64,000 nt of DNA from assembly GCF_015694525.1 (NCBI RefSeq), contig NZ_JADQDM010000007.1, forward strand, positions 1 through 64,000. Direction: 5' to 3'. Positions within the stretch are counted from its first letter, which is position 1, and every line of letters begins with the position of its first letter. This DNA comes from Hymenobacter ruricola (GTDB taxonomy: Bacteria > Bacteroidota > Bacteroidia > Cytophagales > Hymenobacteraceae). Shown here piece by piece: positions 42,601 to 48,590 of this stretch. Position numbers and translations under genes: made by a program. The notes beneath the pieces were generated by a model. The model was not told the origin of the DNA, ran no database searches, and saw only the letters and a list, made by a program, of their open reading frames with translations.

Positions 42601-43066
42601 CGAGCAAAAGGAGCTGAGCGAGTGGAACCGCAAGCTGCACTTCGGCCTGCGCCGCCTGCTCACGGCCGCCGACGTGGGCCGCGTGGCCAGCCAACTCGTG
42701 GCCGAGGGCATCCTCAGCGCCCGCGAGCGGCCCCGCCTCGTCGACAGCCTCGAACGGCTGGTGCTCGACCCGCGCCTGGCCCCCTACTTCGCCCCGCACC
42801 TGAGCGTGGAAACGGAGCGCGAAATCCTGGTGGGCGGCGTGAAGCTGCGCGACTACAAGCCCGACCGCATCGTGCTCGAACCCTCCCTGGAAGAACACCA
42901 CCGCCTCGGCGGCCGGGTCACGCTGCTCGATTTCCGCCTGCCCCCGCCGCAAGAGAAACACCGGCGCCTGCTGCGGAATTACGCCACGCTGTTTGAGCAA
43001 CTGGGGTACGCGGAGGTGAAGGGCCTTATTTATTATTTCGGGACGGGGGAAGTGGTGGAGGTGTGA
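39602..43066 (+). CDS. UvrD/AddA-like helicase with a degenerate nuclease-like end and repeat-derived insertions
   Basis: A 1154-residue SF1 helicase. Walker A is SSSAGSGKTYQL (K16), motif II DEFQDTS near 400, motif III VGDAKQAIYRWRGGE, then VNYRSAREIVDFNN, motif V TVHKAKGLAYGVV and motif VI LYVAFTRPRHRLYV. The C terminus (about 1050-1145) reads like the PD-(D/E)XK nuclease of AddA, with KPDRIVLEP then VTLLDFRLP, where the usual catalytic Lys is Arg. It probably acts in double-strand break processing; no AddB-like partner is adjacent. Two insertions, about residues 533-560 and 959-976, derive from dispersed repeats. Confidence 0.88.
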   Translation: MPPSFRIYSSSAGSGKTYQLTKEYLLLALGADDPAYFKRVLAITFTNDAAGEMKERIVGALRRFAYPESGKTDGLLAEIAAELHLPDTEVRRRAAETFRLVLYHYADFGVSTIDSFVQRIVTAFTRELGLPATFEVELDTDAVLQSAVAALLDKVNRDPNSKLLSQTLAEYALGQADEGKSWSRLPEELAGFGRALFNETVQEAVTQLGRLTLADFRRLDKQIRAKRAEIEAAFAQTREAALAVLEQAGATEGDFFQGKRGIFGYVQKGVDLLAPEAGPNSYVTATLSDDKWYSGKIKTAADRERIDAVKEPLRAVVAAVGQLRAAYLSSYVLLAAMQPYLFHASLLSELNKVVEQISRERNVVLISEFNRRIASIVLTEPVPFLYERLGERYEHILIDEFQDTSVLQWNNLLPLVENTLANGHSSLAVGDAKQAIYRWRGGEMEQILRLHQNNTAALVARAREPEMRELLRLRYETLDPVLEPKALQVNYRSAREIVDFNNAFFKAVSDRHATLGLVAGIFDAHFGQQVPGGVKSEELRVNTGDNSQLLTPNSSLLTPSGHVELLFTQKDAPALRYDAATGAYTAEALPGHLPEAVLGYDESTCYLTLQLIEQALAEGYALEDIAVLCRTRYASKIIAKFLKERGYAIISADSLALEFAEVVNLLVSILRVLHQPADTLARAEALLLVDKVVRGLAPTPARARHIAEVANTAGGHSFFDELRALGYDVREQETGNLGLYELAERLLNLFGLLGRNGESDYLFRFLDLTLEYSLRFGNNLGNFLTYWEERKGRISINAPGGRAAITITTVHKAKGLAYGVVIVPFADWSLEPHRGTLLWGHLEAGEKPLENMPEVAVVSLQKGIQQTALAAQYDEEREKTFLEGLNTLYVAFTRPRHRLYVISKKPDDKKAAKPADELDPAAPTAAARSVADLLHGYLLGQGQWQEEQISFVLSQGSQAKGRAQNVEPRAQNYELTNLAAAPWEDRLKLRRHATTLFDFDEQKELSEWNRKLHFGLRRLLTAADVGRVASQLVAEGILSARERPRLVDSLERLVLDPRLAPYFAPHLSVETEREILVGGVKLRDYKPDRIVLEPSLEEHHRLGGRVTLLDFRLPPPQEKHRRLLRNYATLFEQLGYAEVKGLIYYFGTGEVVEV
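41198..41277. repeat. Palindromic repeat inserted in frame within the AddA-like gene
   Basis: The 21-bp perfect arms start GGAGTTAAGAGTGAAGAGTT. The insert encodes GVKSEELRVNTGDNSQLLTP plus NSSLLTPS, low-complexity sequence unlike the flanking helicase, and keeps the frame open. It lies between motif IV and the following region and is presumably a surface loop. Confidence 0.85.
42479..42525. repeat. Second repeat-derived segment within the AddA-like gene
   Basis: TAGAGCTCAGAA occurs twice 21 nt apart (42484 and 42505), encoding GRAQNVEPRAQNYELTN. It looks like half of another dispersed repeat in the linker before the C-terminal nuclease-like part. Confidence 0.65.
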
Positions 43067-43105
43067 GTTATTTTCTAAATTAATTTGCCTTTAAATCAAT
43101 AAATC

Positions 43106-43459
43106 ATGAGTACGCGAATAGAAATCAATGGGGGTTTAGCAATTGTTAGCATTAGCGAAGGATACAGCACTGAGGATATCGGGGTAGTTTTCGATTTCTA
43201 TCATAGTGACGTTATCAAAACCGTGCGTCACTTTCTAATTAATTGCAAAGAATGGAAATGGGTTGACAGTATGGGAGCCGAATTGTGCATACTACAAGAC
43301 AAATCGATGAATAAGGACAGTCATACTGTTTTTTGCGGATTGGATGAAAGTATAAAGACCATCATAACAGTGTTAAATGAGGGGAATACCTCTCGGGAAC
43401 CTATCTTTTTTGATACACTAGAGGAAGGCTTGAGTTTTATCGGGAGAAAGCTTAGCTGA
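43106..43459 (+). CDS. STAS-domain protein, anti-sigma factor antagonist-like
   Basis: A 117-residue protein whose pattern fits a STAS domain: INGGLAIVSISEG near 7-19, LINCKEWKWVDSMGAELCIL near 44-63 (the VDSMGAE stretch corresponds to the DSSG region where the phosphorylatable Ser normally lies), HTVFCGLDESIKTIITVLNE near 73-92, and FFDTLEEGLSFI near the end. Anti-sigma antagonists switch by Ser/Thr phosphorylation. The gene is A+T-rich compared with its surroundings. No kinase or sigma factor is adjacent, so partners are unknown. Confidence 0.65.
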   Translation: MSTRIEINGGLAIVSISEGYSTEDIGVVFDFYHSDVIKTVRHFLINCKEWKWVDSMGAELCILQDKSMNKDSHTVFCGLDESIKTIITVLNEGNTSREPIFFDTLEEGLSFIGRKLS

Positions 43460-43500
43460 AGCCCACTGTGGCCCCCGCAACTTTTCGCCGCCCCGGCGTG

Positions 43501-43508
43501 TATATTTG
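43501..43508 (+). promoter_or_regulatory. -7 box pointing right, opposite a tiny gene
   Basis: TATATTTG is an exact match. No start codon follows nearby. A transcript from here would run antisense to the 39-residue gene at 43561-43680, so it may make an antisense RNA. It could also be fortuitous. Confidence 0.35.
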
Positions 43509-43516
43509 CCATACCC

Positions 43517-43553
43517 GAAAAAATAAGGGGCCGGGCACTCGGCCCAACCCCTT
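43517..43553 (-). terminator. Terminator of the tiny amphipathic-peptide gene
   Basis: On the minus strand the stem GGGCCG/CGGCCC, extended by AAGGGG/CCCCTT, is followed by TTATTTTTT. It begins 8 nt after the stop at 43561. Confidence 0.8.
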
Positions 43554-43560
43554 ACCAAAG

Positions 43561-43680
43561 CTACCGGAGTAGTTGCGAGATGAGCAGCAGGCCCAAGCCT
43601 TTTGCCACACCTTTCAAGAACTCCAGCAAGAGCGGGTTACCCAGCACTTGCAGTAGCTTTTTCGCGCGTTCCCTTTTCAT
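43561..43680 (-). CDS. 39-residue basic amphipathic peptide
   Basis: ATG at 43680 encodes MKRERAKKLLQVLGNPLLLE followed by FLKGVAKGLGLLLISQLLR: a basic head and then a hydrophobic, probably membrane-inserting helix. A dedicated terminator 8 nt after the stop supports a real transcript. A longer in-frame extension to 43767 is possible but less likely. The size, charge pattern and a possible antisense promoter at 43501 recall type I toxins; this is inference. Confidence 0.5.
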   Translation of the reverse strand: MKRERAKKLLQVLGNPLLLEFLKGVAKGLGLLLISQLLR

Positions 43681-44130
43681 TTGGACTGAAGTAAGGGTTC
43701 CTATAAACCCCGCTTCATGAACCCTCGGTGTGTCGCAAACGCCGGGGGTTCGCCTTTTTAGGGGCAACCGCTGGCCGGGGACTACCTACGCGTGCGGCGA
43801 AGATAGCCGGCCGCGCCACCCGGCTCGGAAAATCCCCCACTGCCCTGGTCACCGGGTGCCGGGAGCAGTGCGGAGTCCCCGGGGCCGTCGGCACGGGATG
43901 ACGGAAGCCGCGGGGAGCCCCCGGGGCCGCGAAACCGAGGTGCCAGGGGCAGCGGGGAGCCCCCGGAGCCTCCGGCGCACCGGGCCGGAGCCGGTGGGGA
44001 CTCCGCCCGGCCAACGGCTGCGGCACCCCGGCCCGGCGTCGAAATACGAGGCCTTCCCAAAATTTTACGCACCTTAGCCGGGCCGTAGTCCTACGGTGCT
44101 TTCCAACCCTCATTCTTACTTGTTTACCTC
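43681..44130. other. Intergenic region without a supported gene, containing a 42-bp repeat
   Basis: The stretch is extremely G+C-rich and all frames on both strands stay open for long distances, but none reads like a protein family. It holds the tandem repeat at 43827-44040. The end (44041-44130) is the leader of the next gene. Confidence 0.5.
43827..44040. repeat. GC-rich 42-bp tandem repeat, about five degenerate units
   Basis: Units anchored on GGAGYCCCCGG begin at 43872, 43914, 43956 and 43998, exactly 42 nt apart, and a weaker unit begins near 43830. Because 42 is divisible by three, both strands translate into 14-residue repeats (minus: GSPLPLAPRFRGPG-like; plus: AAGSPRGRETEVPG-like). 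Without spacers this is not a CRISPR array. Confidence 0.75.
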
Positions 44131-44859
44131 ATGGCAGACCAAGCTACCACGCCCGCTACGGCCGGCGCTCCTACCCCCACGCCCGCCGCCGACGCGGTGG
44201 TGAACCCCAAACTGCTCATCCCCAAAAAAGACGGCCCATTGGCCGAGGTAGCGCGGCTCGTGGCCGAGGCCTGGGGCAAGGAAACCTGGTTTGCGCTGCG
44301 CTGGAAAACGCAGGCCGATTTCGCCAAGCTGGTGTTGGAGTTTTCTGCCAGCATCACCGAGAAACGCAGCGCGGCCACGGCCCGCACCCCGCAAAGCCAA
44401 CGCCTGCAGGAATTGGACGACCAGTTTGACGAGGGCCTGCGCATTCTGAAGAAGTACATCAACGAAGACAGCGGCTACGACAAGGCCCGCACCGATGCCC
44501 GCCTGCCCGGGTTCGGCCTGCTGGCCAATAAAAACGGCGGTTTTAATCTGAGCCGCGACCGCGACGAGCGCCTCAAGGCCCTGCGCGACCTGCTGCTGCC
44601 CGCCGTGGCCGCCGCGCCCTTCGCCGCCCGCGAATTCGGCACCGCCTACTGGCAAACCCGCTTCGCGGAATACGCGGACCTACTGGGCAAAGCCGACGGC
44701 CTGGCCGGCAAAGTCAGCAAGTCGGTGAGCCAGAAAGACACCGCGAAGCAGGAGCTGCGCAAGGTGCTGCAAGCCGTGGTATACGCCCTGAAGGCCAACT
44801 ACCCCGACACGTTCGAAGCCGAGTTGCGCGCCTGGGGCTTCCGCAAGGAGAGCTATTAG
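44131..44859 (+). CDS. Hypothetical helical protein
   Basis: A 242-residue soluble protein. The first 25 residues are Ala/Thr/Pro-rich and probably disordered. The rest is helical with repeated charged turns (EVARLVAEAWGKETWFALRW near 39-58, LQELDDQFDEGLRILKKYIN near 92-111). I recognise no family. A terminator palindrome lies downstream, shared with the convergent hydrolase gene. Confidence 0.65.
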   Translation: MADQATTPATAGAPTPTPAADAVVNPKLLIPKKDGPLAEVARLVAEAWGKETWFALRWKTQADFAKLVLEFSASITEKRSAATARTPQSQRLQELDDQFDEGLRILKKYINEDSGYDKARTDARLPGFGLLANKNGGFNLSRDRDERLKALRDLLLPAVAAAPFAAREFGTAYWQTRFAEYADLLGKADGLAGKVSKSVSQKDTAKQELRKVLQAVVYALKANYPDTFEAELRAWGFRKESY

Positions 44860-44864
44860 GTTGT

Positions 44865-44930
44865 AGCGCGGACTTTGTAGTCCGCGTCCCCGCGCCGTTC
44901 GGCGTCATCGTTCAACGCCAAGGCGCGAAT
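44865..44930. repeat. Partial copy of dispersed repeat family 2
   Basis: TAGCGCGGACTTTGTAGTCC matches the left arm of the complete family-2 element at 49969. The right part (GCGCGAATACGCGTCTCTAC) is degenerate. Confidence 0.6.
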
Positions 44931-44949
44931 ACGCGTCTCTACCCCCAAA

Positions 44950-44982
44950 CAGGCCCCGCCGGAACGGTTCCGGCGGGGCCTG
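44950..44982. terminator. Perfect palindrome between convergent genes
   Basis: CAGGCCCCGCCGGAAC, one G, and the exact complement. It probably ends both transcripts although T runs are short. Confidence 0.6.
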
Positions 44983-45000
44983 CTGCCTTCTGGCATTCCC

Positions 45001-45927
45001 TTATTTACTCAGCCAGCCGTTGGCATCCAGCCAATTGCGCAGGCGGTCGGTCCACACGTCTTTGGTGGTTTTGTTGTTCAGGCCGAAGCCGTGGCCGCCT
45101 TTGGGGTAGAGGTGCAGTTCGGCGGACACGCCGTGGCGCAGGCAGGCCTGGTAAAACACGATGCTGTTGTTCACGGGCACCGTTTTGTCGTCCTGGGCGT
45201 GCACCAGAAAGGTGGGCGGCGTCTGGGCCGTCACCTGCAGCTCGTTGGAATACTGCCGGATTTGGGCCGGCGTGGGGTTTTTGCCCAGCAGATTATCCCG
45301 CGAGCCGCCGTGCTTGAGCGTGTCGCTGAAGCTGATGACCGGGTAGAGCAGCACCAGAAACGCGGGCCGCACCGACTCCGGGCCAGCCTTCTCCCCCACC
45401 GGCCGCGCAAACTGGGTGCCCGCCCACGCCGCCAGGTGCCCGCCGGCCGAAAAACCCATCAGGCCAATGCGTTCGGGGTTGAGATTGTACTTGGCCGCTT
45501 GCCGGCGCACCAGGCGCAGGGCCTGCTGGGCGTCGAGCAGCGGCGCGATGGACTTGTCGGGCTGGGTTTGGTCGTTGGGCAGGCGGTATTTCAGCACGAA
45601 GGCCGTGATGCCCATCTCGTTCAGCTGCTTGGCCACGTCGTAGCCCTCGTGGTCGATGGACAGGCGCGTGTAGCCGCCGCCGGGGCAAATGATGACGGCC
45701 GTGCCGTTGGCCGTGCCGGCCGGCGGCAGGAAGGCCGTGAGGTTGGGCTGCACCACGTTGGAGACGCGCACGCCGCCGTTGGCCAGCGTGAGGCTGGTTT
45801 CCTGCACCTGGCTGGGCTTGGAATCCGGGATGGTGCCGGTGTAGAGCGGGAAGGTTTGTTGGGCCTGCACGCGGAAAGCCGGCGAAGCGGCGAGGGCCAG
45901 AAGGCCGAGGAAGAGGGTCTTTTTCAT
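45001..45927 (-). CDS. Secreted alpha/beta hydrolase, acetyl-xylan esterase-like
   Basis: A 308-residue protein with a signal peptide (MKKTLFLGLLALAASPAFRV, cleavage near AQA-QQ). AVIICPGGGYTRLSIDHEGY near 79-98 is the oxyanion region, MGFSAGGHLAAW near 158-169 holds the nucleophile Ser, the acid is in HAQDDKTVP and the histidine in YPKGGHGFGL. Relatives remove acetyl groups from plant polysaccharides or act as general carboxylesterases. Exact substrate unknown. ATG 45927 directly precedes the signal peptide. Confidence 0.87.
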   Translation of the reverse strand: MKKTLFLGLLALAASPAFRVQAQQTFPLYTGTIPDSKPSQVQETSLTLANGGVRVSNVVQPNLTAFLPPAGTANGTAVIICPGGGYTRLSIDHEGYDVAKQLNEMGITAFVLKYRLPNDQTQPDKSIAPLLDAQQALRLVRRQAAKYNLNPERIGLMGFSAGGHLAAWAGTQFARPVGEKAGPESVRPAFLVLLYPVISFSDTLKHGGSRDNLLGKNPTPAQIRQYSNELQVTAQTPPTFLVHAQDDKTVPVNNSIVFYQACLRHGVSAELHLYPKGGHGFGLNNKTTKDVWTDRLRNWLDANGWLSK

Positions 45928-46067
45928 AAGCTGGGCAATTGTACGCAACGTTTCGCTTACTGGCCAAACGCTGGCACAATATGACAGTGAAGTAGAATTA
46001 TTCGGCGAATTTACCCCGATTTGTAACCTAAAGTGAACCATGCCGTAGCCGCCGGGGTCTGGGTAGC

Positions 46068-46889
46068 ATGCGAAAGACCACTCTGCTGGCCGCCGCCGCC
46101 CTGCTGGGCAGCCCCGGCCTCACCCTGGCCCAAAACACCGCCGAGGAAAACAACCCCAACGTGGACGCCCCCTTCGTGCGGAACATTCGCGCCGACCGTC
46201 CCGGCCAAACCATCACCGCCCAGGTCCTGCAGCCCGGCCGCATTCAGCTCGAAACCGGGTTTCAGCGCCGCTCCGGCGGCCCCGACTTCGCCCAGAGCCT
46301 AACCGCCGCCACCCTGCGCATCGGCTTCTTCAACAGCATGGAGCTGCGCGTGACGCAGGGCTACGCGCACAACGGCCCCACGGCGCTCACCGAAACCGGC
46401 GCCGTGCAGGCCCGGGGCTACGCGCCGGCCGTCATCGGCACCAAGCTGATGCTGTCGCCCAACTACGACACCCGCACCCAGGTGGCCCTCCTGGTCGAGT
46501 CGGCCGTGCCCGGCACGGGCAGCGCCGCCCTGCGCGCCACCACCTGGGCCCCCGCCGGCCGCCTGCTCGTGAGCGAGCAGCTCGGCGAGCGGTTCGGCCT
46601 CGAAGCCAACTTCGGGTTCAGCCAGCCCGGCATCACCACCGCCGACATCAGCAAAGGCCAGTTCCTGGGCACGCTGGCCCTGAACGGCCCGCTGAGCCAG
46701 AAAGCCGGCTTCTTCGTGGAAGCCTACGGCTACGGCCGCGCCGGCCTCAACACCGGCACCACGGCGGGCCTCTACCTCCGCCCCGTGCCCGCCGTGCGCG
46801 TCGACGTAACGGCCGGGCAGGTGCTGGGCGGCCTGGCCGCCGGCACCAGCACCGTGGGCGCCGGCCTCACGTTCAAAGTGGGCCGCTAG
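46068..46889 (+). CDS. Outer-membrane beta-barrel protein
   Basis: A 273-residue exported protein with the signal MRKTTLLAAAALLGSPGLTL (cleavage near LAQ). The mature part has alternating beta strands and ends in GAGLTFKVGR, fitting the MetA-like or transporter family of outer-membrane barrels. IRADRPGQTITAQVLQPGRI near 43-62 is a family-like plug segment. Cargo unknown. A strong terminator follows 35 nt after the stop. Confidence 0.75.
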   Translation: MRKTTLLAAAALLGSPGLTLAQNTAEENNPNVDAPFVRNIRADRPGQTITAQVLQPGRIQLETGFQRRSGGPDFAQSLTAATLRIGFFNSMELRVTQGYAHNGPTALTETGAVQARGYAPAVIGTKLMLSPNYDTRTQVALLVESAVPGTGSAALRATTWAPAGRLLVSEQLGERFGLEANFGFSQPGITTADISKGQFLGTLALNGPLSQKAGFFVEAYGYGRAGLNTGTTAGLYLRPVPAVRVDVTAGQVLGGLAAGTSTVGAGLTFKVGR

Positions 46890-46924
46890 CCCGCGCCGCG
46901 CGCCTACGGTTCAGCAACACTTAG

Positions 46925-46957
46925 CAAAAAGCCTGCGTACTTCACGCAGGCTTTTTG
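46925..46957 (+). terminator. Terminator after the outer-membrane protein gene
   Basis: CAAAAAGCCTGCGT, an ACTTC loop and the exact complement ending in TTTTTG. Confidence 0.9.
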
Positions 46958-46988
46958 TCGTTAGCAAGAGCTTTTCACCCAGAAATAC

Positions 46989-47441
46989 ATGCGCGCTTCC
47001 CTTGTGCTTTTTTGCTTGCTGGCCGCCAGCTGCCAAACCCGGCCGGCGCCGGAAACGGCCACCACGGCCCCGCCCGCCCGCACCGTGCCCGATGCTCCTC
47101 TGCGCGAAACCCGCTGGGTGTTGCGCCAGCTGGGCACCCAGGCCGTGAGCGTGCCGGCCAATACCGCGGAGGCCTTTCTGACCTTGCGCGCCGAGGGCCA
47201 GGCCGAGGGCAACGGCAGCTGCAACCGCTTCCGGGGCAGCTTTTTCAGCGAAAAGCCCGGCGAGCTGCGCTTTAGCCCCCTGATGAGCACCCGCATGGCC
47301 TGCCCGGCCCTGGACACCGAGAACGGATTTACCCGCGTGCTGGCCCAGAGCAGCCGCTACCGCATCAGCGGCGACACGCTGCGGCTTTTCGACGCCGCCG
47401 ATGCGCCGCTGGCCCGGCTGGAAGCGGTGTACTTGCACTGA
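46989..47441 (+). CDS. META-domain lipoprotein (HslJ-like)
   Basis: A 150-residue lipoprotein precursor (MRASLVLFCLLAASC, lipidated Cys at 15). Residues about 40-145 are a META domain: LRETRWVLRQLGTQ near 38-51, GNGSCNRFRGSFF near 74-86 and STRMACPALDTENGF near 99-113. HslJ-type proteins are linked to stress and novobiocin resistance in E. coli; the role here is unknown. Confidence 0.85.
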   Translation: MRASLVLFCLLAASCQTRPAPETATTAPPARTVPDAPLRETRWVLRQLGTQAVSVPANTAEAFLTLRAEGQAEGNGSCNRFRGSFFSEKPGELRFSPLMSTRMACPALDTENGFTRVLAQSSRYRISGDTLRLFDAADAPLARLEAVYLH

Positions 47442-47458
47442 ACCAAATGAAATTCTTC

Positions 47459-47466
47459 TACCTTTA
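47459..47466 (+). promoter_or_regulatory. -7-like box of the two-gene unit
   Basis: TACCTTTA is one base from the consensus, 7 nt before ATG 47474, so the leader would be only a few nucleotides. Confidence 0.4.
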
Positions 47467-47473
47467 GCTAACC

Positions 47474-47731
47474 ATGGCAACAAACACTGGAAAAGGCCAC
47501 CGCGTAGGAGCCGTCCGGGGCAAAACCCAGACGTTTAACCCCAGCACCGGGCAGTACATCAAACGGGACGCCGACACCGGACGGTTTGAGGCCGTCAAAA
47601 AAGACGGCACGCCCTTCAAAGGGGTTACCAAAGAGAAGCTGGCCGCGCGGCTGAACCCCAACATTCCGCCGGAAACGCTGCTCAAAGCCCAAAAAGCGGT
47701 GGCGTTGGTAATGAAGCGGCGCGCGGCCTGA
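47474..47731 (+). CDS. Small basic protein, first gene of a two-gene unit
   Basis: An 85-residue basic protein. The core reads FNPSTGQYIKRDADTGRFEA near 17-36, then VKKDGTPFKGVTKEKL near 37-52, followed by a helical end. Its stop is 10 nt before the start of the TIR/deoxyribosyltransferase-like gene, so the two are surely one operon. From memory, small proteins with a TGRF...PFKG pattern occur next to similar large proteins in other genomes, which would suggest a partner role such as an antitoxin or DNA-binding subunit. Confidence 0.7.
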   Translation: MATNTGKGHRVGAVRGKTQTFNPSTGQYIKRDADTGRFEAVKKDGTPFKGVTKEKLAARLNPNIPPETLLKAQKAVALVMKRRAA

Positions 47732-47741
47732 GCGAGCAACG

Positions 47742-48431
47742 ATGGCCGTTTCTGCGTCTGCCCCTTACTTCCGCAGCGTCTTCATCAATTGCCCTTTCGA
47801 CGCCGATTACCGCCTTTTATTCAACGCCATTGCCTTTGCCGTGGCCGATTGCGGCTTCATTCCGCGGTGCGCGCTGGAAGCAGAGGATTCCGGCGACATC
47901 CGCATCCTCAAAATCCTGGACATCATTGAGCAGTGCGGCTACGGCATTCACGACATTTCCCGCACCGAATCAACCCCATCGGCCAAACGCGACGGCACCA
48001 CCGAACTGCTTCCCCGGTTCAACATGCCCCTGGAGTTGGGCTTGTTCATCGGCGCGCAACGCTTCGGCCACGGACAGCAGAAGCGCAAAAACTATCTGGT
48101 GTTTGATGTGGAGCCGCACCGCTATCAGCGGTTTATTTCCGATTTGGCGGGGCAAGACATCAAGGCGCACCACTGGCCGGGCATGGCGGCCACGGCCGAA
48201 GCCCGCGACCGCGCGGTTAGCCAACTGATTCTGGCCATTCGCAACTGGCTGACCACTAAAATCGACGGCGACCTGCTGCCCGGGGGCAACCGGCTCACGG
48301 CCCGGTTCGGTCAATTTCAGGCGGAGCTGCCCGACATGGCCACCGAATTTGGCCAGCAGGTCATGGATTTATCGTTCTACGACTTATTGGCCCTGATTGC
48401 GGGCTGGCAAAAAGCCAACCCGCATTCGTAA
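47742..48431 (+). CDS. TIR/nucleoside-deoxyribosyltransferase-like protein, second gene of a two-gene unit
   Basis: A 229-residue protein. SVFINCPFDADYRLLFNAIA near 12-31 is a Rossmann-like first strand and loop, DCGFIPRCALEAEDSGDIRI near 36-55 follows, then IHDISRTE near 69-76, and PRFNMPLELGLFIGAQRFG near 91-109. The N-x-x-x-E-L-G stretch (E98) matches the catalytic Glu region of TIR NADases and nucleoside 2-deoxyribosyltransferases. It may therefore cleave NAD+ or nucleotides when triggered, as many anti-phage effectors do. This is fold-level inference; no enzyme activity is shown. Confidence 0.7.
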   Translation: MAVSASAPYFRSVFINCPFDADYRLLFNAIAFAVADCGFIPRCALEAEDSGDIRILKILDIIEQCGYGIHDISRTESTPSAKRDGTTELLPRFNMPLELGLFIGAQRFGHGQQKRKNYLVFDVEPHRYQRFISDLAGQDIKAHHWPGMAATAEARDRAVSQLILAIRNWLTTKIDGDLLPGGNRLTARFGQFQAELPDMATEFGQQVMDLSFYDLLALIAGWQKANPHS

Positions 48432-48463
48432 GCAACGGTATGGGTGGGCTAGGAACCCATTTA

Positions 48464-48558
48464 AACGGTCATGCTGAGCGCAGTCGAAGCATCTCTACCG
48501 CGCAAGTATCATTTACTATTGCGGTAGAGATGCTTCGACTGCGCTCAGCATGACCGTT
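48464..48558. repeat. Dispersed hairpin repeat, family 1
   Basis: AACGGTCATGCTGAGCGCAG through GCGCTCAGCATGACCGTT with core arms TCGAAGCATCTCTACCGC and GCGGTAGAGATGCTTCGA. It lies between convergent genes. Confidence 0.9.
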
Positions 48559-48590
48559 GCCAGTCGCTGGTGAGCACCAGCGGGCACAAT

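Noticed and set aside
43827..44040. CRISPR array
   Set aside because: Units are contiguous and degenerate with no unique spacers, and no cas genes are nearby.
43715..44113. Overlapping long open frames across the 42-bp repeat on both strands
   Set aside because: G+C-rich DNA lacks stop codons, so open frames appear on both strands; none has a signal peptide or domain.
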